Shown here one piece after another: positions 27,264 through 36,302 of a DNA stretch of 64,000 nt (positions are counted from its first letter, which is position 1; every line of letters begins with the position of its first letter). The notes beneath the pieces are model-generated. The model ran no database searches. It had not been told where the DNA came from and saw only the letters and a list, made by a program, of their open reading frames with translations. Source of the DNA: Andalucia godoyi (taxonomy: Eukaryota > Discoba > Jakobea > Jakobida > Andaluciidae); the NCBI GenBank assembly GCA_009859145.1, contig VRVR01000044.1, positions 178,208 through 242,207 of the forward strand, read 5' to 3'. The translations under genes and the position numbers were made by a program.

Positions 27264-28637
27264 ATGGCTTCTGATGCCATCGAGATCGTCGTGGTGCTCC
27301 TATTTGTTTTTTCCGGCGCATACTGTGCATCAATCCTATGGTGCTTCTTTTTCCGCCATCCAAAAGAAAATCTTGGCGGCGATGTCGCTCAGCAGGAGCA
27401 AGAGACTACCGGTCTTCTTTCAGCATCGCGGCGGTCCATCTTCCAGCCGCATGTCACCAAGGATTTCACACGCATTATCCAAGCGTCGCACGCTGCGGCG
27501 TCGATTTTTCTGTTGCCACGCACCAAGACCGCGTTGTGGCTGTGTGCCATTACAGTCTTCCTGCTAAACTTTGTGGCTGTGAGCATCATGCTTCCTATTG
27601 CGATCATGAATGGGCAGTTTACAGGAAGTGGGTCCACGGTGTATGTTGAGGAGTTGTGGCTGGCATGCTCAAACGCGGTGTACCCCTGTGCGGTTTGGTT
27701 CGCGGCGCAGTCCTTGCTAGGGCATTTCTCCGTCAAAGGCAAGCAAAGGGCAGAAGCAGAATGGTATGCTTCGGCACTGCGTCGCAGCGGCGTCGCGTTT
27801 GGATGGCGCAACTTTCGGCATCTTGATGTTGGATACCTTGCCTGTAACTTTGCTTTCGGTGTTGTGTGGTCAGTGCTTAATACCGGTTCATCGTCGATGC
27901 TTACGGATGCCGGCTATCCCTTATGGAGCGGCATCATGCTAGCCATTACCATCCAAGTGTTCATGAGTGTTCCGTATTGGATTGCCAACATGGTGTTGCG
28001 ACGTGCGATGCTTTTCTACCGTGAGACCTGCATCCATGCCAGCGATTGCATGAGCGATGTGCAGGAATCTGCTGGCGACGCGAGCACCGTGTTAAGATAC
28101 AAGTCGTTTGCTGGGTTTTTCTTGCTTCAGAAGAGATCCGTCGTTCTGGTCTCGAGGTCGTCGGGCGCTGCTCTTGTCGTCTTCATCGTCGTCAATCTCT
28201 TTGCCATTGCCAATGCGCTGGTATCCATCTTGCTGGGTCTCGAGGATCGTGTCCAGCACGGGACAATGTTTTACTACTCGCTGCTCACCAGCATCCTGGA
28301 TATGATGTTTGTGTTTTGGCCGTGCTTTGCAGGAAGCACGCTTCGAAGCGCCTTTGACCAAGTCGAAGTCGTTTGCTTCGTGCTGAGAAGCCAGCTGCTG
28401 CAGCCGCAGGCTTTGAATACACTGTCTCGACCGCACGATGACTTCAAGCATATTTCGCGGTATGGTGCTCTCCACCCAGACGAAGATTGGCGCATCCATA
28501 TCGGTGCAAATGAGCTCTCTCTTACTTCGGCCACTGCAGTCATTTTTGCATTGCTCATCGCAATCATACGGATTCTAGCGTCGGCCGAGAATAGCGCCAC
28601 GCTGCAAGACGCTTTCCGTTCCTTGTTTGTCTCATAA
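27264..28637 (+). CDS. Multi-pass membrane protein, possible gustatory-receptor-like
   Basis: 457 residues from the ATG at 27264; upstream in-frame starts are TTG only. About seven hydrophobic segments are visible, starting with IEIVVVLLFVFSGAYCASIL at the N-terminus and ending with AVIFALLIAIIRILA. Charged intracellular-looking loops lie between, including a long one before the last pair. The length, the short extracellular loops and a late helix following an SLTSATAV block are compatible with the insect gustatory-receptor-like superfamily reported in protists. The same topology is seen in the gene at 29552, so they may be diverged tandem paralogues. Function is unproven. Confidence 0.6.
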   Translation: MASDAIEIVVVLLFVFSGAYCASILWCFFFRHPKENLGGDVAQQEQETTGLLSASRRSIFQPHVTKDFTRIIQASHAAASIFLLPRTKTALWLCAITVFLLNFVAVSIMLPIAIMNGQFTGSGSTVYVEELWLACSNAVYPCAVWFAAQSLLGHFSVKGKQRAEAEWYASALRRSGVAFGWRNFRHLDVGYLACNFAFGVVWSVLNTGSSSMLTDAGYPLWSGIMLAITIQVFMSVPYWIANMVLRRAMLFYRETCIHASDCMSDVQESAGDASTVLRYKSFAGFFLLQKRSVVLVSRSSGAALVVFIVVNLFAIANALVSILLGLEDRVQHGTMFYYSLLTSILDMMFVFWPCFAGSTLRSAFDQVEVVCFVLRSQLLQPQALNTLSRPHDDFKHISRYGALHPDEDWRIHIGANELSLTSATAVIFALLIAIIRILASAENSATLQDAFRSLFVS

Positions 28638-28725
28638 CTCGTAACATGCGTGTCACACGCACCGACACGCCTCCCTATCCTGCCACCATCAGTAGACAAA
28701 CACACGCCACCGCTGAGACGAAAAA

Positions 28726-29050
28726 TGAGCATCGTCAATCGTCAGCGACGGCGGTTGCTGCCGCTCGCCAAAACATGAATCATTATTAATCATCATCGGG
28801 CTAAGTTGTCACCGAAGCCAGACCCAAGCCACATGTTTTTCCGTTTTTTGCTTTTATTTGATGCGAGCGCCCCAACTCTTCAATGCAGATTGCTCTGCAC
28901 CAAAGGGTCGTCGCAACTACGAGCTTCTTGGTTCTCGGCATCTTCCGTCATGGCCGGTTTTGAGTTTGCTGGGAAGACTCTTTGGAGCCAGTAGAAAGAG
29001 GACAAAGTGAAGAAAGAACTACGGTAAGAATAGTCAAAAGCTGTCAGCCG
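28726..29050 (+). mobile_element. M2 dispersed repeat, shortened copy
   Basis: The copy shares AACATGAATCATTATTAATC, AGACCCAAGCCACATG and the block around 28876-28985 with the copies at 56206 and 62145. It lacks the internal stretch that includes the TATAAAACAC segment. Its end, AAGCTGTCAGCCG, matches the end of the 62145 copy. It abuts the Fanzor-derived element that starts at 29052. Confidence 0.8.
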
Positions 29051-29051
29051 C

Positions 29052-29310
29052 TGCCACATATTGCGATATGATGAAGCAATCCAAAGCGCACGCAAACAAA
29101 AACACTGCCACGCTCCATGCGCATGCGCATGCGTTTGTTACGGTATCTTGACAACTCCGTCACACGATGCCCGATTCGTTTCGCCTCATTTTGATCATGA
29201 AATCCCTGTAAACACGCCGCCGCGTTGCATTATGCATGTTGTTGGGTTGCAACATTTTTGATTATGGGTGATCAGCGATGATTATCCGTGGTTAGTGTAC
29301 AGTGTAGGTG
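29052..29310 (+). mobile_element. Fanzor-derived miniature element (M1, short form)
   Basis: About 260 bases match both ends of the longer element at 37851-38299: TTGCGATATGATGAAGCAAT at the 5' end, GCATGCGCATGCG, CATTTTGATCATGAAATCCC, and the 3' block TGATTATGGGTGATCAGCGA to GTGTAGGTG. Everything from the start codon to nearly the stop codon of the parental gene is missing. No terminal inverted repeats are obvious, which fits IS607/IS605-like parents better than a cut-and-paste DDE transposon. Confidence 0.8.
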
Positions 29311-29551
29311 GTTGGTGGGCGGCAGTTTTCTTTGCTGATGTCGCCAGATGTCGTCCATCATCAAGCTGAACAAGCCAATGCTGCACTGTAAGCGTTTCAC
29401 GCAGTCTCCGACACTCGAGAACCAAAAAAGGAGTTTTCCGCTCCGGATGCCTCCCGAGTCCCGACGCTTGTGCGTGTTTTCCGGCCCCTTCCGCAGTTCC
29501 CGACTTTTCTCCTGCCTTTTCCCTCCCCGGCATACATGCTGCCTTCTTGTC

Positions 29552-31054
29552 ATGAAATCGGTTCCTCTTGCGCTGAACATCATCACGTTCCTTGTACTGT
29601 GCGGGCGCTGGCTTCTGATCTTTTGGAAGGTGCTTGTTCGATCGCGGCGTCTTCCGCGGTCTAATTCCTTCAACCATGCAGTGCGCTTGTATGCGTGTTT
29701 TACGGCGGGTTCCGTTCGATTGCGTGGAGACACGCTGGAGATGTTTGAAGTAGTTGACTACTATGCGCGGTTGTGTGGTGCATGTGTTACGATTGTACGA
29801 TTCTTCTTCATCCTGCTGCAAACGTCCGATCCGCTGACGCTGGTGGAGTTTCTTGCATACTTCTTTATGTTTACGTCGTGGTGCGCTGCGATCGTGATGC
29901 CTCAGCAGAGTGCAGTTATTGTTGCCGGCTCTGATCTTCAAGACGATCGGAGACAGGACATCCAAAACGACATGTCCGTCGTCGTTCGGTTGGCAGGCTC
30001 CATCTGGCTGCTTGTCTTACTGCCCTTTTTCATGCTTATTGTGCAGTGTGTCACAGGAAGTGCTTGGGCCGAGATAGAGGATCCCTCATGGCTGGACAAG
30101 TTTATCGGTATTGCAGGAGACCAGTTTCTCTCCATGTTTGATATCAACATGGCCATTCTTACCATGATGGCTGGTCCTCTGTATCTGACCGAACAGAGCG
30201 TGTACTGCGATGCTCCAAGACTCTTTCGGAATGCCCGCGATGCAATGTCCAAAGAAGTGGGCACCGCAGTGCAGCGGTACGAGACTGCATGCTCCGTTTT
30301 CTCACACTTCGCACATACAGTGGGTTACACATGGCAGAGACGGCGGCGCATTTTGGAAGGATCACAGACGGGACCTGCGCTGGAGGAGCAGGATGCTCAG
30401 AATTTCGAGGATGCATGCTCGGGTACTGCGCGATTCGTCATGATTGGGATGGTGCTCAGCATCTCTATTCTCTCGCTCTTGGCCGCAATTTCATTGCAGT
30501 TTGCATTCTCCACCCGAAATAACCCATCATACGTTCGGTTCTGCACCATCTGGATACCGACCATTGTCTCTTCCTTGTTCGAGTTCATCGGACTTTCTCT
30601 GTCGTTTGCATGCTTCCATCTCCACGCCAGAGACTTGCAACGATGGACAACTTCGCGGTGCAACAATGAAGTGTCGTCGATCATTTGTGAGAACATGCGT
30701 CAAACTGCAATTGTGGACGACGCTTCTCCAAATAGCAGCAGCACACAGGATCACGTCTTGAGCCCGCATTCCAGGATGCTGCTCGAGCAAACGCACCAGT
30801 ATCTCAAGCTGCTTTTCGATGAACCGTTCCGCGTGTTCGGTCTTCGTGTCACGTACAAAACGGTCATTCCGAACGTTGTCACCTGGATCGCATTGGCCGT
30901 CACGACCTTGGGCGTCATCGATTTCCAAATCAGCTCCACGGTGGCGATTTCAGTAGTCATTTGGCTGATGGTGGGGCTGCTGTGCTGCGCCAACGCATTC
31001 TTTGCCTATCAAAATGTTCCACTTCGATATCTCCCTGCGTTTCGCAAACTGTAG
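29552..31054 (+). CDS. Multi-pass membrane protein, possible gustatory-receptor-like
   Basis: 500 residues from the ATG at 29552. An in-frame ATG at 29348 would add 68 basic residues encoded by sequence that looks like leader DNA. It has seven or eight hydrophobic segments. The C-terminal module has a long cytoplasmic-like helix region, then FGLRVTYKTVIPNVVTWIAL leading into a final helix ending DFQ. This recalls the TM7 region of insect gustatory and odorant receptors and of protist GRL proteins. It is in the same orientation as the preceding membrane gene, with M2 and M1 repeats between them. The receptor-like idea is inference from topology. Confidence 0.62.
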   Translation: MKSVPLALNIITFLVLCGRWLLIFWKVLVRSRRLPRSNSFNHAVRLYACFTAGSVRLRGDTLEMFEVVDYYARLCGACVTIVRFFFILLQTSDPLTLVEFLAYFFMFTSWCAAIVMPQQSAVIVAGSDLQDDRRQDIQNDMSVVVRLAGSIWLLVLLPFFMLIVQCVTGSAWAEIEDPSWLDKFIGIAGDQFLSMFDINMAILTMMAGPLYLTEQSVYCDAPRLFRNARDAMSKEVGTAVQRYETACSVFSHFAHTVGYTWQRRRRILEGSQTGPALEEQDAQNFEDACSGTARFVMIGMVLSISILSLLAAISLQFAFSTRNNPSYVRFCTIWIPTIVSSLFEFIGLSLSFACFHLHARDLQRWTTSRCNNEVSSIICENMRQTAIVDDASPNSSSTQDHVLSPHSRMLLEQTHQYLKLLFDEPFRVFGLRVTYKTVIPNVVTWIALAVTTLGVIDFQISSTVAISVVIWLMVGLLCCANAFFAYQNVPLRYLPAFRKL

Positions 31055-31205
31055 CCGCAGTTCACAAAAGCCAGACTACGAGGTTGGGAAGGGGGGAAAA
31101 AAAAAGAACAAGGTCGCAGAAAAACGAGACGAAAAACACAGTCGTGGATTGGATCCAGTGACATCGAATGTACAATATTTACAAAATATCCTGTGGAGTT
31201 AGAGG

Positions 31206-33445
31206 TCAAAACTTGTAATGTTCTGCTGGCTTGGACACCTTGGCTGTTGGCGCAGAAGAAGAAAATGAAGAAGAGCCACCGCTGCTACTCGCACCGCGTT
31301 TCCTGCCGGCCCCGTGATTTCTCTCGGCATGCAACGTGCTCTGCACGTCTTCCTGCAGTTTTCGGAAGACTGCAGTGGATCGGCCGAATTTCGTCTCTGC
31401 CCCAGCAACCGGTGCGTTCTTTCCTGTCTTCTTCTTCCCGAAAAGCTTGTCGCCACGGCGGGAAAGCACCTTGTCCAGACTCGGAGCCTTATTGTTCCTT
31501 TCGATGCGCTCCTTTCTCTTTTGCGCTTTCTCTCGCTTTTCCTTCCGCGGATCGAATACTTCTTGCGGAGCGACCATGTTCAGACTGCCGACTGCATCGG
31601 GAACAAGCTGATCGGACTGGATCGCAGCCACCGATTGCGGCCGCTCCAGGGAGCCTGCAAGAGAGATGGGCTTTGGAACGTATGAAAATCCAGCCATGGC
31701 ATCCAATTTGTACGCCACCTTTTGAAACAATGTTGCGATTTCCAAGTGGAGAGGATTTGACGTTGGTTTTCCAGCAAGTGCTTTTGCAAACTGTAATTCG
31801 ATAAAGAGAAGGGAAAACAAAACAATAGCAATAATAATTAAGCAAATCAACAACCAAGAAACGAAATGTGACGGCGTTAGCGTTCAAGACCTGGTGACGG
31901 ACGAAACAGGAATTTCCCACAAAGGAAAAAAAAAAAGAAAAGAAAAGAAAGAAAAAAAGAAAAAAAGAAGGTTGTTTCAAGGGAACGCTGCTGCACTCTG
32001 TGTGCATGTGTGCATGTGTGCACGACTGCTCAGAAGTCCAGACATGATAAATATATCTACATGATGTATACTTCAGTGGATTGACAGATAATAAAAGAGT
32101 CATCATTGAAGTCAAACACACACATACACATACCCACGCCCACAAGAGACCGCATGCAACTTCCTCTCCAAACGAACGAACTCATACTCTGGGGGGAAAA
32201 CCCCCCTGAAGAAAGAAGAAGAAGAAGAAAATAAAACCAAAAAAGAAACCCGCTGAAATACTCTGAAAAACATACTTCTTCCTCATAAACTTCCCCAAGG
32301 CCTCGAGAGTCCTTTTGATCGTTGACCTTCTGTTGCTCCTTCTCGGTTTCAAAAGACGGAGCTTCGATGCGAACCGGATCGTCGAACAGCTGTGTCTTGA
32401 TGCGCATCTTGATTAGTTCTTCAATCGACGAGTTTTCTTCTTCGGTAACCAGTCTGGGCGCGGTGGAGACGCCGAGATCGAAATCGATATCCACCTCCAG
32501 CAAAGAATTCTTTGGCCGTTCTTTGGCACCAATCTCTCCTCGCAGAGTCCACGTCTTCTTTTGCAGATTTTCTTCTTCCAACTGCGAAATCTTGCCCAGC
32601 ATGGAAGCGAGTTGTCGTTGAAACCTCGTTTGATCTTCTTGCGACAGTTTCTTCATCTCTTTCTCGTCTTCGTCATCAAAAAGACTCTTCTTCTTTGCCT
32701 CTGCAAGAAGTGCCTTCACCTTCCTCTGCTCTTTTTCATCGCGGTCCGCATTCTTGCCAGACTGGGAACCCAGAGGGTCTTGCTCGTCCTCATCCTCATC
32801 CTGATCCTGATCCTGCTCGCCTTGGTCTTCTTGTTTCTGTCCAAAAAAGGTTTCGTATCCCACTTCGGACGGATCAAAATCCTCGTCCTCGTCCTCGTCC
32901 TCCCGATCTTCATCTTCTACGTGATCTTGTTCTTCCAAGAAACGCATCATGTCCGATTCCGAAAAGAACTCGGCATTGGCCTTTGCATGTGCAAGTTCCC
33001 TTTTGCCGGTCGACTTTTTCGAATTCTTGAACTCGCGATCCAAGAGATCATTTTCATCATCCTCGTCGTCATTTTCATCGTTATCGTCACCATCTTCATC
33101 TTCTCCAACGCTAACATCGTCCCCATCATCGTTATCGCCATTGTCATCATCATGATCTACGGCTTCGGCTTCGGCTTCAGACTCGGACTCGGATTCAGAA
33201 AAGTGAAATTCATCGATTTTTCGCTGTGCTTTTTGCAAAACTGGATTGTTCAGCATGGATATTTGTGCCCAGATTTGCTCGGCATCCATCTGATCCGTCA
33301 CCAAATGGTCGACTGCCTTTTTGGTCTTTGCATCTGCAGCGAGTTCTTCATATATCGATACTGCAAGTGTCGATGTCTGTGGCCTCAGCGCACAAGGAAC
33401 AAGAAAGTCTGCAACATGCGATGAAATCTGCTCCAGAGGTCTCAT
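31206..33445 (-). CDS. MPP10: U3 snoRNP protein Mpp10 (two exons)
   Basis: Exons are 33445-32276 and 31790-31206; the intron is 32275-31791 (485 bases), GTATGT donor, ATTACAG acceptor, phase 0. The spliced product has 584 residues. The exon join gives GLGEVYEEE followed by FAKALAGKP, then the family block ATLFQKVAYKLDAMAGFSYVPKP. This matches the YEQEYIKL to LDALSNFHFIPKP stretch of Mpp10. Very acidic Asp/Glu repeats (about 75-215) and a basic C-terminus are also typical. Mpp10 works with Imp3 and Imp4 in the SSU processome for 18S rRNA maturation. The start at 33445 (MRPLEQISSHVADFLVP) is preferred over a longer non-family extension. The intron hosts a candidate snoRNA. Confidence 0.9.
31791..32275 (-). 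other. Mpp10 intron
   Basis: Donor GAAGAA/GTATGT, acceptor TTACAG/TTTGCA. Both exons are in phase 0 and the joined protein restores a conserved Mpp10 block, which makes the boundaries strong. The 485 bases carry a CA-rich segment, a poly-pyrimidine stretch (plus-strand 31927-31970 is A/G-rich), and the box C/D RNA described next. Confidence 0.9.
32024..32113 (-). ncRNA. Candidate box C/D snoRNA, double guide for 18S rRNA
   Basis: On the minus strand: C box ATGATGA (32106-32100), D' box CTGA (32076-32073), D box CTGA (32033-32030), and a flanking GACT/AGTC stem (32113-32110 with 32027-32024). The D' guide is complementary to GGATTGACAGAT and the D guide to GTCCAGACAT. Both strings are in the conserved 18S rRNA segment that reads GGTCCAGACAT then GGATTGACAG. 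By the D+5 rule the targets are the C after GGT and the first U of GGAUU, 16 bases apart in rRNA. That equals the spacing between human Cm1272 and Um1288 (yeast Um1269) as I remember them. The C' box is degenerate (ATGTAGA-like). Placement in a ribosome-biogenesis gene intron is a common host arrangement. Confidence 0.82.
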
Positions 33446-34057
33446 CGATGCTATCCGTAACAAATGTAGAAACAATAATAATTGCTTCTGTGCAGCAACA
33501 CAGGACCAAGGGAAAAGAAAGAAAGATCTTTTGAAGCCCCCCACGAATTGCATGGAGGGGAAAGAGAAAAAGGAAAAAAGGAAAGAAGGGAAAGGAAAGG
33601 AAAATCAGATGACAGAACACGGAAGGCAAATATTGAAAATGCGCTGAGGAAAAAGGAGCGAAAAAGCGAGAAACTGGTTGCTGTATCAAGCATCAACTGT
33701 ACCTAGCGGGCGTTTTGTTTTTTTCTTTTACAGGAGTGTTTTCTGTATTTTCTCTCCATTTTCCCATTTTCGGAGAATTCCCGCCGCTGATGAGCCATTG
33801 AGCATTTTCCCGACGTTTACCAAAAAAAAAAAGAGTTGCGACTTGCGAGTCAAAACCCAAAAGACAGCTTCTCACCAGTCGGTCAAAAGTGCTGGCTTTC
33901 GAAAGAATCCAAGTGCAGTGTTTCACGTTTCCCTCTAAGAGGTACACCGCACACGGAGGGGGTTCGTGGGTTGTGAGAGTTTTCTTTCTTCTTATTCTTG
34001 TCCATTCTGTCGTTCTTGTCTTTTCTTTTCTTTTTTCTTCTTTCCGGAGCGGCAAAC
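33446..34057. other. Divergent MPP10/DUF1499 promoter region
   Basis: The 0.6-kb region is rich in GGAAAA and GAAAGG repeats (about 33550-33610) and TTTTCTTT runs (34018-34045). No gene is supported. The longer frames here are translations of these runs. Confidence 0.45.
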
Positions 34058-34417
34058 ATGGGATGGCTGACCAACGTTGCGGAATTTGAATATTCACTGT
34101 CGCTTTCGGAAGCGGATGCACTGTCAAAGTTCAGAAGCGCAATGGTTTCGCTGGAAAACGACCGTTGGAACTTGACGGATGAGACATCGAGTTCGATTCG
34201 AGGCACGTGCACGACAAAACTGTGCAGATTTGTAGACGATGTCACCGTGACGGTATCCAGCCTCGATTCCGGCTTTGGATGCAAAGTGCTCACTCGGTCT
34301 GCAAGTCGTGTTGGGAAGGGAGACATGTTTAAGAACAAAAAGAATCTCATACAGCTGGAGAAGGCCGCCAACATTGACTCGTCTGCTATCCTTGACAAGA
34401 AGATTCTGAAAGAGTAG
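34058..34417 (+). CDS. DUF1499 family protein
   Basis: 119 residues from the ATG at 34058; the frame upstream is a poly-pyrimidine leader. The family motif is clear: CRFVDDVTVTVSSLDSGFGC, then LTRSASRVGKGDMFKNKKNL, equivalent to the FxDDVxVR and RSxSRxGxxDxGxNxxR landmarks of DUF1499. The family is widespread in bacteria, algae and other protists; in plants some members are plastid-targeted. Its biochemical role is unknown. No transit peptide is visible here. Confidence 0.75.
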   Translation: MGWLTNVAEFEYSLSLSEADALSKFRSAMVSLENDRWNLTDETSSSIRGTCTTKLCRFVDDVTVTVSSLDSGFGCKVLTRSASRVGKGDMFKNKKNLIQLEKAANIDSSAILDKKILKE

Positions 34418-34895
34418 CAACAGCACAACCGGAGATTCAGCAATCAAAAACAAACGAACACAAAAATAAGTAAATGGAAAAAATAACACGAGGCTACTGC
34501 TTGCTGTGTTGTGGTTTTTGTTTTTGTTGATGGTATGCGATCCGGACAGCATGGGTTCTGTGCACACGACCACATTGATATGGGAGGCGGGGTTCAAACT
34601 GTACGTCGTCTTTGCTCAAATGCAGCACATTTTAATTAAAAATATGTATAAGTATCCTCGCGAGTCCTTGCGGTTGCTGCATCCTGGTGCGCAGCGGGTC
34701 GCTTGCGCACTTTGCATAGAGGTTCCTCCTTCCATCCCAAGTTCAAGCGTCGGAAGTGAACCAAAGTCGAAGTGGTCACGGCTGTCTCTTTTTTTTTGGG
34801 GGGGGGGGGGGAGAAAAGCCCACCACACGTGCGAACAGTCTACTGCAGGTCTAAAAAACATAAATGAAGAACTCCCGTTCGCACGGTCCGAAGAA
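34418..34895. other. Intergenic region with T9G14 homopolymer junction
   Basis: The region lies between the DUF1499 gene and the SMS-like gene, both on the plus strand. A run of 9 T (34789-34797) runs directly into 14 G (34798-34811), about 85 bases before the SMS-like start. No gene is supported. Confidence 0.5.
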
Positions 34896-35924
34896 ATGAC
34901 GAGCTTCGCAAATGATATGTGGTCCTCGGTCGCTCGATGGACACTCAGATCTTGGACGATGTTCCGCAACTCGCGAATTGGGTCGATATTGATCTATGAC
35001 GTGCGGTACGCATTCCAACTGCGGTTCCTTTTGGACCTGTTGTTGGTTGCTCTTGTGCTGCTGGTGGAGAATGGACTTGTTGTCATTGCCTCCGCGCAAG
35101 AGATTCCCGCCGCACAAAACAAGCCTCTTGTGGACCACTTTCGAAATTTCCTGAACAACCGACCGGACTGGTATGCGGTACTTGCGTGGACGAACAACAA
35201 CCCGGTGACAGTTTTCACGGCGCAGCATTTTCTCGAGATCGGCATCGTGGTTGCGGTGCTTCGAGCGGAAATGCGACTCGTGCAGCGGGTGTTGCGGACG
35301 CTGCAGATTGTACGGTTTTCGAGATGGTTTACGTTCACCATCACCATTCTTCCCAGCGGACTTGGCCCTGAGTGCCAGATCAACAAGGGTTACGCGGAAA
35401 TGGACCTCTCTTCGTGGACGTTCGGCGACTGGATGCGTGAGACGCTCCTGCATCCAAAATTTGGAGGAGGATGCCATGATCTGCTGTTCTCAGGCCACTG
35501 TGTGCTGTATACCTGTATTGGAGTGGCCATGTTTGTTCTTTGTTCAAGGATTCGCGGACGTCGTCCGTGGGTTCGGCGGCTCTGCTATCTCCTCACCTCT
35601 CTGTTTGCATACACTCTTATTCCGTTCGGAACGATCAAGGACGGGCTGCACTACACAGTCGACATCATAATTGCGTTTTATCTCACCGTACTGGTGTTCC
35701 TGTTCGTTCCGTATGTCCGACCGCGCGAATCGGCGACACTGCTGCTGCCGAATGCGCCTGCGAGCAATGCATCAGGAGTGTACCGCAGAATGGATGCAGA
35801 CGTTGAGCCAGGAACCCTTCTAGAGCACCATCTTCGCCCTTCTTCTTCTCCTCAGCCCGCCCCGCCAGCTTGCTGCTGCTCCTCATCGACTGACCATTCA
35901 CCCCCAGCAACTGCTGTTAAATAG
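34896..35924 (+). CDS. Sphingomyelin-synthase-like phosphotransferase (PAP2_C)
   Basis: 342 residues from the ATG at 34896; upstream frame is anonymous. About six transmembrane helices. The catalytic motifs of the SMS family are present: GCHDLLFSGH (His201) and LHYTVDIIIAFY (His252 and Asp256), the His-His-Asp triad that moves a phospho-headgroup to ceramide. Family members make sphingomyelin, ceramide phosphoethanolamine or inositol phosphorylceramide, and the headgroup cannot be told from sequence. The first motif has Cys-His instead of Cys-Gly before the Asp. The C-terminal Ser/Pro/Cys tail is cytosolic-like. Confidence 0.85.
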   Translation: MTSFANDMWSSVARWTLRSWTMFRNSRIGSILIYDVRYAFQLRFLLDLLLVALVLLVENGLVVIASAQEIPAAQNKPLVDHFRNFLNNRPDWYAVLAWTNNNPVTVFTAQHFLEIGIVVAVLRAEMRLVQRVLRTLQIVRFSRWFTFTITILPSGLGPECQINKGYAEMDLSSWTFGDWMRETLLHPKFGGGCHDLLFSGHCVLYTCIGVAMFVLCSRIRGRRPWVRRLCYLLTSLFAYTLIPFGTIKDGLHYTVDIIIAFYLTVLVFLFVPYVRPRESATLLLPNAPASNASGVYRRMDADVEPGTLLEHHLRPSSSPQPAPPACCCSSSTDHSPPATAVK

Positions 35925-36122
35925 CGGAGTTTTCTCTTTGTCCTTTTCACTCGAACGTCAAGTGCTGGAATCGGAAAGGAGTCGGCAAAAAGTAATGAAA
36001 AGCAATCGGAGATTTTCCACCAAAAAAGGAAAAGCCAAAACGAAATTATCGATGAGCATCAAGCCGAAGCAAAAATCAAGGGGGGAAACCAGCGAGTGCT
36101 GTATACACACCCACGCCCACGG

Positions 36123-36160
<38 letters not shown>

Positions 36161-36302
36161 GAAACACAAAACGAAAAAAAGTAAAAAGAAAAAAAGAAAA
36201 CCGACAAGAAGGATTGGACGGTGGAGGTGTTATATTAGATATGCATTATTTTGAGAAAGGTTTGCGAAATCGAGTGTTGGATTGGCTGGCCGGAAAAAAA
36301 AC
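35925..36302. other. Intergenic region with (CA)n
   Basis: The 378 bases carry a (CA)n run at about 36124-36158 and an A-rich tract at 36166-36200, ahead of the F-box gene. No gene is supported. Confidence 0.5.
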
